Shown here piece by piece: positions 48,601 to 57,600 of a stretch of 64,000 bases of DNA (positions are counted from its first letter, which is position 1; each line of letters begins with the position of its first letter). The translations under genes and the position numbers were made by a program. The stretch is from Ditylenchus dipsaci (taxonomy: Eukaryota; Nematoda; Chromadorea; Rhabditida; Anguinidae). The DNA is taken from NCBI GenBank assembly GCA_004194705.1, contig SADC01000098.1, positions 310,001 through 374,000 on the forward strand, read 5' to 3'. Below the pieces are notes generated by a model. The model saw only the letters and a list, made by a program, of their open reading frames with translations, did not search any database and had not been told where the DNA came from.

Positions 48601-51600
48601 TAAGTTATAGAATCGATGCTGAAAAATCTGAAGTCAAAAAGCAAGCAAAAGACTTTATGCCATCGCGCAATACAATGAGCAAGAGAATCGATATTAAGCT
48701 TGATCAAGTTAAGGCCAGTGTGGTGGAAAAGCTTGAAGGATTAAAATTGACTGGTGGTAGTCTAACTTTGGATTTTGCGAAGAATAATGTTGACTACTTC
48801 GCAGTTACAGCTTACTTTATCGACAACAACTGGTATCACTTTTTTAAATAAGTTATGCCACATAGTTCTATTTTCAGGTGTAAACAAGACTTTGTACTCA
48901 TATTTTCTCCTCTTCTGCCTGGTATTGAGAAAACAAGCCACTTTGTGCAGCAACTGTTGGATAAAGAGCCACAGCAGTTGAGTATGTGCAGCCATGATAT
49001 GTCAAAGATTTTCGTCACTACCGATGAAGGATCAAACGTCAGCTATATAGGAGGAGAAATCATTTGCCGTGCCTCTGTCATGTGGTGCAACTATTGCAAA
49101 GCACGCTACTCGTCCATACAAGAACTCAAGTCTGATGCCAGCTATGAAAGAAGCCTGCGAGGAAGTGGAACTAAGTTTGCATTTGATGGAAAAATGGTAA
49201 ATAAGCTAAGGTTCATGTTGATGCTTCCTTACACTTGTCGAAATTATTACAGCTGCTTTTTAGACGAAATGAAGTGTTGAGAAAAGAAGCCAGCAAGGCC
49301 CTCAAATCGCCTGCAGAAACAAGGTGGATGTCGTATTACAATATGGTCGAAGCTATTCGCAGCAATTCTGATCTTCTTCAAGCAGCCATTGATAGACTGT
49401 GTCCAGAGAATGAACAGGCACTTGCGCTTATGGAACTGGCTAGAAAACCATTCTTTGCCGACTACTTGGATTTGTTGCTGCCAAATTGTTTGCCCTAAAT
49501 ATCCCCCCAAGACTATTTCAAGTCCCTTCGAAATTGATAAGCGTTAAATCTTCTTATGTTCAACTAATATATAGAAAGTTAAGTTAGTTTGGATTGTGGT
49601 ATTTAGGAGGGGTGGGAGTGGAGCTATTTAAAAATAAATACGGTAGCTACTTTTTCCATTTTAAAGGACCATGGTTTTTGCGCGCAGTGGCATGACAACA
49701 ATTTGAATTGGCGGGGGACACTTCTCCTTCGTCTCTCACTGTACTCTTGAGGTAATGTCGAGCGACTCAAAAGAGTACAGTGAGAGACGAAAGAGAATTG
49801 TCCCCCGCCAATTCAAATTTTTGTCATGCCACTGCGCGCAAAACCATGGTCCTTCAAGTAAAAAGTACCCAAATTTATGTCCCAGACCTTGGAAAATGAA
49901 GTGTATGTGTGCCGAAGTGTATGTGCCAAAATTAATGGGGGAACTATAAACAGGTGTAATTTAAGCTGCTTGGCCTGCAATTTTGCATTGTTTTCAGATG
50001 AAAAAAATCGTGGAAGAACAAGCCCTGTTACTCTCGCCTGAAGTGTCTGCTAAAACTGTCTCGGGTTCAGCAGAAGCTTTGTTTGGTTTAGCTTTACCGA
50101 ATACTTTAGAGGAAGAGCTCAACAAATTCAGTCTTGTGGCGCCTTATTCTGATTTACTGAAATTTTGGAAGATTATGAAAAAGTAGGAATATTCAGTTTT
50201 TTGACAAGCTGTGAAAGTTGGTTCTCATTTAAGATTTTTCCTCGACTTTCCTATCTAGCAAAGCTGGTATTTGGATGTCAAGCGTCTTCGTCACCAAGTG
50301 AGAGTGTTTTTAAAGAACTCATGTGCATTGTGGACAACTTCTCCAGAAACAGGCTTGATCCAAGAAGAGTAGCTTCTTTAATACAATTGGGTTCCTTTTA
50401 TTTGAGAAATCGGCGCTAGTAGCGAATACCCCCCCCCCAAGCATCCGACCTTTGAAAATTGCTGTAACTACCCCTGCAAACAACAAGTTTAGGCTTAGCC
50501 CTTAGGCTTGGGGGTAGGCCAGCGTACGGAAGTTATGACTAATGAAGAGTTTGCGCACATTTTCCGGGGTCTGGGACATATATTTGGTACTTTTTACTGA
50601 AGTAAAAAAAGTGAAAATCGTTGGGGGGGGGGGTATTCGCTACTAGCGTCGAGAAATCTTGTTTGACTATTGTTTGGTTGATCTGCTAGTTGTACAATGA
50701 ATAAAAGTTGACTTAAACAGTTGGAGCGAAAAATCGGACTTGTAAGCTAACTTGTAAATCCCGTTTAAGAATCCACACTAGACAACATGAAATGTTTCGT
50801 CTGAACTCCAAAATTTTACAGACAGCTTTGAAAAAACATTTCACAGTCTACAACTACGTGAAGGAATTGCGGAATAGACGAACTAAGTTGCCAACAAATA
50901 TTTAAAAAGGATAATGGATATACCGTATTTCTCTATTAATGAACCCGGGTTCATTATTTTTCAACCCTTCAAAAATGTTGAAATTGTAAATCAAAAATAG
51001 CCCTAACTCTGAAATCCTAGTCAAAAAATCGAGGGGGGGTTCATTATTAGAGAGGGGTTCATTGATAGAGAAAATACGGTAGCTTTAGAAGTCATGTTAG
51101 AGGACAGATAAAAATCAATAAAATGACCGATAAAATTTTTATCTATTTCAATAAAAGATTTTATCGAAAAATTTATTGATTTTTCAGATATGCATAACGC
51201 CACAAATTTTATTGATTTTTTAGCATTTTATTGTTTCGACATCCATGATTTTCACACTAAACTTGTAAATTAAAGGAGATAAAAAAGGGTGTGCACCCAC
51301 TGGGAATCGCACTTGAGAGTTCAAAATATTCGCATCTCGATGTGTACCCCCTTTAAATTCTAGGCCTTGTTTTGTTAGAAACCAAGTTGAAAAACCCGTA
51401 CTGAACTTCAGTAACTGAAGTTCAATGATAAGGAAAAAATTTTGAACTCCCGGGCACCACCTCTTATCATCGTGGGCATGCCCCTTTAAGACAAATTTCT
51501 AGGGGTGATTTATGATCAATAATTTATAGAGATGGGAACAAACAATATATTGGTATTGGGATATTGGGGTATTGGTCAAATAAAGGCGTTAATATTGGTA

Positions 51601-54600
51601 TTGGGATATTGGTTGGTGACTTTCGAAAATACTGGTATTGGTATTGGGTTTGGCAAAGATATTGGGTGCTAAATAATGAAATTTTCCAATGGAAATTTCA
51701 AATTTTCACTCATATTTTCTCATTTTTTTTTGGCCTAATGGATGACATCAAACAAATTTTATTTATTATTATTTCATTGATTCACTTAAATTGTCTTTTT
51801 TCGAAGAAAAAACTTGAAGGGGACGTGTACTTTAGGTCCGGAATATTTAAAAAGTTATCTCGAGCGGAAAATCAATGTAAACAAATTTGTTTTTCTTCTT
51901 AACACCATCTTCATCAGCAAATATCAACAGTCTCACAATTTTCTGAATCACTACATCAATTATTTTGAAAATTTGTAAGGCAAATAAAACAACTGCAGCA
52001 TGACTTCGGAGGAAACTCATTTTTAAAATTTTGGAACTTCTTACAACTAGAAGCGACATTTTTTATGTGCGCGTGTATTAGTCTTGCAGCTAGACTGGTA
52101 AACAGTCAGATCTTGTCGCTGCCAAGAATTGTTTGCCTGCTAACCACGCATTATATGATATCCAGTGTGGAAACCACGCTCGAATCAAGAACATAATCCA
52201 GATATATGAATATGGACGCTTGATGATTTGAGAATTGCACTCGCAACTCTAGGGCCAGTTTTTGCTAAAGCATATTCTACCAGGATTGAGAGAAAGAGGG
52301 AACACGGAGCTCTGTCTAGAAGGGTCAATGCTGGAGCAGTATTCTCGTACAGAGATAAATTTCATAAGAAATATGTTTTTACCGGCTTTCCGCTCAAGAC
52401 AAATTTTTGAATATGCCGGACCTGAACTACACACCCCCTTTAACGAAAATACTTTCCTATACTCAAAGGCTATAAGTGGTTTACGCCCTCAAAAAACTGA
52501 TTTACGCCCTCAAAATACTGGTTTACGCCCTCAAATCTATATATTGCCATTTTTTGTCAAATTTTTGTTGCCACTTTTTCCATATTTTTACACCAGCATG
52601 TAGCCCTGAATCTTGGCTTTCTAACAAGCTATTGACTGATTTTCTGAGATTTCAAAAAGCTGGAGAAAAAGTAATTTTATAGACCAAATTTTTAGAAAAA
52701 TTTGCTCCATACAAAGACTTTTTTCTCTAGCTTTTTGAAATCTCAGAAAATCAGTTAATAGCTTGTTAGAAAGCCAAGATTCAGGGCTACATGCTGGTGT
52801 AAAAATATGGAAAAAGTGGCAACAAAAATTTGACAAAAAATGGCAATATATAGATTTGAGGGCGTAAACCAGTATTTTGAGGGCGTAAATCAGTTTTTGA
52901 GGGCGTAAATCAATTTTAGCCTATACTCAAAACTTTTTGGTGATTAAAAAAAACTAATGTCAGAAGTTCTTACCCAGAAGTGATTTTTTTAAACAAAATC
53001 GAGTTTTCTTTTCCACAATTGTGCAACACCATAACAAGATTTATTTCAAATGATTTCTCCCACATTCGACAGCTGGTGCAATGACATTAATTTTTCGTCC
53101 AAAAATCAGTTCGCCCAATGTTAATTAGTCCGAAATTCAGATCGTCCGAAATTTAATTCGTACAAACTTGAGTTTAAAAATTGCTCGATTATTCGATTTC
53201 CGAGCACATTTCAACTAATAACCTAATAAAAACCGAAATAGATCAAGTTTCGTTTCTTCATGCTAAAAAATCAGTTCCAGTGTGTTACTAAATCGAGATT
53301 AGACTGAATTAGGGAATTTTTTTCAATATTTTGGTGAAAAATAGACTTTTGAAAAAATATTGGTATTGGGCAATATATTGGGGTTCACATCTTTGAAATA
53401 TTGGTATTGGTATTGGCAAACGCAAATGCCCATCTCTAATAATTTATGTCTGCCGCTAAAGGGAGAGCTTACCGTCGGGAAAATTACAGCGGATAAATTT
53501 GAAGATAGGAATTTATTTCACGCTGGGATATTCAACTGTAATTGGGATTTCTATCTCATTCAGGTATTCTGGAGCAGTAAACATGAGTGAAGTGAAATCT
53601 CAGAGCAGCAGTATCGAAGTTCATGTGCGTTTTCTTGTTAGAATCATTTGATTTAGATCTCAACTTTTATTTTTCAGGATGCTATCATAAATGAATCGTG
53701 GGACTGGGCCAAACTTCACAAAAATGCTGTGCGAATACCGATTAATGACGAAAAGCCTAACGACGAAACCTTCTTGGGACAATTGTGGCGCTATTGGAAG
53801 GAAGCATCAATCAATCGTCGACTGGTAGTACTTATCTAAAATGTTAGTAATGACTTCAGAAAATCTTATTCAGGCCAGATTTAAAGAAAATGAAGCGAAG
53901 ACTTTCTCGAAGCAGCGAATTTCCAAAGTTCATGACATTCTGATGGATCAAGGCACTAAGAATCTTTTGGCTAAGCGGATGATGTGCGCTCAAAATCGTG
54001 ACCTGCTACAAGAGACCAGTGAAGTGTTGCGTAGGAAATACGGGTTCGTGTACTTTATTCCCTGGGAACTTAGCTCAATAAGTAATTCTCATTTGTTAGG
54101 CTGCAGATGTGTGACTTGCTTATGAAGTATTCCAAGTATGAGCGCGATGCCAAGTCCCGCGTTTTGTCGATCTCTGCCCTAGAATCTGCTCTCGACTTTG
54201 GATTGGATGAGGTGACTTCCTCGATGAAGGTGCTGGATCCTTTGGCCAATTGGTCGAAACGAAATTCAGACATAAGTAGTCGGATGATGGCTCGCATTCA
54301 GAATCTCGCATCTTCCATTAGCAGCAAGGTCAAGTGGTCGTTTTTGGTAGAGCCTGGTAGACCGCAAACAGACTTATCGGTATGGTTGCTTGGCTGCCAG
54401 ACTTTTTAGTCCACATCTTGTTTTAGGCTTTCTTCTCAGAATTCGATGTGCTGGAGCATTTCTTTGAAAAAATTGATCTCTCATCTGAGGAAGTATCACA
54501 AAAAGCATTCGACAGCAATTACTTGGTTAAGGCTCGCAATCGAAGTAGGATCAGGTCTTTTGTCTACCTTTTTTCATTCACAGATTGCAGAACTGGAGTG

Positions 54601-57600
54601 CGTTGATATCTCGCGAGTGAAGCTTACTGCAGCAAAAGATGAAGGAAGACGAGCCGCGCTGAGTGATTTCATCCATGCCAATTTTGTTTACGGTGGTCCA
54701 TTACTCAACAAGTTCATCTTGACACAGGCACCTCTTCCACAAACAGGTAGTGGGTGTCAAGCATGTTGGACCGAGTTGACTTTTGTCTTCTAGTTTCGGA
54801 TTTCTGGCGTATGGTCTGGCAGCAGAAAAGCGAGTACATTTTCATGCTGTGCAGTGCGTGTGATGCCGAGAGCTTGGGCTTGAAGGATGAATCATTGCTA
54901 AATCATTGTCCTTTCTATTGGCCCAGGTTGGCTTTTTGTGGTTTTCTCTCATCAACCGTCTTAATTTAGACACGAAGGAGAAGTAAAGAAGTTTGGAAAG
55001 CTTGTGGTAAGAAACGAGAAGCTTGACACTACAATAGATCCGCTCTTCAATGTCACGCATTTGTTGCTGTGGATGGAAGAAGAGCCGGCTAAACGATTGA
55101 GGGTGCAGCACTGGCAGTGGGATTGGAAGGACTACACCGACTTTCATTGGCCATACCGACTTCTTCTCAGGTTAGCAGCTAACTTGCTTTGGTTGACTTG
55201 ATGCTATTGATTCAATTATAGATCTAGACAGTCCAAACGTCCAACGGGTTTGCTATTCATTTCAACGGGTTATCGCATTAGATTTGATGTGTTTTCATTT
55301 AAGTGGTTCAGTGTATGGATGGGTGTGGAAAATCAGGCACTCTTGTTCTCATTGAAATATTTCTCATGCAGTTGCTCAGAGGTGCTACAAGCTACGAAAA
55401 TCCCATGATAACGTCAGCCATTTTCTTGCGTCTACAGCGACGTCACGCCATTGCCAGCCCTATGCAGGTGCACCTTTCTGGGATTTTGATCTTATTTTAC
55501 ACGTGTAAGTTTCTCTACTCTTTAGTTTCTCTACGCTTATCGAACAGTCCTGCACTGGATGGAGCCTTTCATTGTCTCGAGCTACCATCGCTTCGTTCTC
55601 GGATTGATGATGAAGAACACTGGATTCCTGGCCAAGTATGACCTCTTATCGAGTGCGGGAAAGAAGAGCCACTCTATTAAGTTGTAAGCCCAAGGAATTA
55701 TTTGTGCTATACATTTTGACTAATTTGCTTTGTAATTTGATGTGCGATAAACTTCTTAGTGCGATTGAGTTGTATCTCTTAAAGGGGCATGCCACGCTAA
55801 TAAGAGGTGGTGCCCGGGAATTCGAAAAATTCTCTGATCGTTGAATTTCTATATGGATTTTTCAACTTGGTTTCTAACAAAACAAGGCCTAGAATTTTAT
55901 TTTAGGTATGGTTTTGTAAGAAACCAAGTTGAAAAATCCATACAGAAGTTCTATAATTAGAAAAAAATTTTGAATTCCCGGGCACCACCTTTATTAGCGT
56001 GGTCATGCCCCATTAAGCGGCATGATATTGTTTGCCAGGTAGTCTACTAGCAGTACGAATGGAATGACCTTGAGGATTTTTTCAAAGCTTTTTTTAAACC
56101 TTTTTTTTTTAATTTTCGCTTACAACTGAGACGGCCAATGTATCCCAGCCACTACATATGTTATATTTATTATATTGAATTTTAAATTCGATTATATGGA
56201 TGAAGAGTTATTGGTTATTAAAGAGTCTGGTTTTTTGAGTAACAGAAAGTTTTAAGAGACATAATCTGTAATTTTGAAGGTTTTCGTGGAACCGTGTTTT
56301 TTCGACTTTTTTCTACTGTGTATCTTACATACCAAACGACTCCAAATTTAAGGCCGAGCAATATGTTCTTATATGTCAGCATCGAGTTATGCTGAAAATT
56401 TTGAGTTATGGCCCTTTAAGGTGAAGTAGTTTTTTTCAACCACCAAAAATGATCTGTTTGCTTGAAATGGAGAGGAGTGGTCTGTTTGTACATGCTCATT
56501 TGCGTGTTTGGGCTCATTTACTCGGCTTGAGCAGCCCTTCAATGTGTCTGTAAAAATTCACCAAAAAGTTTAAAAATTTTGGACGTTTGATCAATTTAAA
56601 GAAAAATCACTAACTTTTATTCGTGTTTTTTTTTCTCAAGAAATGCGATTTTACCCGTGACGCTTTTTTACCCGTGACGCTACCGAGGCACGAAAAAATA
56701 GATTGCATTTTTGGAATCTACACGAAAAACTGCTTCTTATAGCACTAAAAAGGTGCGCAATATCGAATGCAGCTCAGGGTATCTGGGCCTCTGAAGTTTG
56801 AAAGTCAGGCGAATTTTGACCATTGAAATATTTGTTACAATGTTGGATATTATTTGTACTCACATTTATGAAATAAACTTGAGGATAAAGTTGAGCTTCT
56901 ATTATTATAAAATACTCGACATGGTAATCAAAGATAAGAGGTATTGTTAAGTGAAACGAGAACTTTGGTTGAAAACCCTGAGTAGGACATAACTTCGTTA
57001 AATTAGCCCTACAGGGTTCATGAATTTTTTGCTCATTTTTTTAATTTCTGAGGTAAACCACTACTGTTTTGCTGTTTCAGTCGGTAAAACAGCGATTGGG
57101 TACACATTGTGGTTGGGTACAGCGGTTGGGTACAATTGTGATTGGGTACAGCGGTTGGGTACAGCGATTGGGTACAGTTTGAAAATTAGTTTTCAATTTA
57201 TTTAGTCCCACCGCATGTTTTTTGAAATTTTTTCACTTAGGCTTAGCCTTAGGTGCAAGGTAGACCAGTGCTCGATAGGACGGTTACCACGCATTTGGGC
57301 ACACCGCATTTGGGCACCCGCATTTGGGCACCCGCATTTGGGCACACCGCATTTGGGCCCCCGCATTTGGGCACCCGCATTTGGGCACCGCATTTGGGCC
57401 CCGATTTTAAAATTCTATATTTTTAAATTATAAATTGAAATTTGTCAATTTTTCGGGCCACGGACGTTTGACCTTAAGCCGCTTCGTTGACACGCATTTG
57501 GGCCGCATCCCATACCATGTACCCCCAAGGGTCAGCCCTTATCCCGGACCATGTACCCCAAAGGGTCAGCCCTTATCCCGGACCATGTACCCCCAAAGGG

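Larger units (their letters stand above)
47897..51247 (+). mobile_element. hAT transposon with matching ends and target duplication
   Basis: The left end catggatgtcaaaaccaata and the right end (mirror catggatgtcgaaacaataa) extend as inverted repeats through aaaatgctaaaaa and then iterate the word tcaataaaa four to six times on each side. The flanks attttgac (47889-47896) and attttcac (51248-51255) are an 8-base target duplication with one mismatch, as expected of hAT. It carries the transposase region 48103-50419 and younger insertions at 49672-49858, 50414-50648 and 50931-51081. It sits in a RING1 intron. Confidence 0.85.

Noticed and set aside
57202..57433. Repeat protein on either strand (Ala/Gly/Cys/Pro or His/Trp-rich)
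   Set aside because: It is the translation of the gcatttgggcacc word array inside a foldback.
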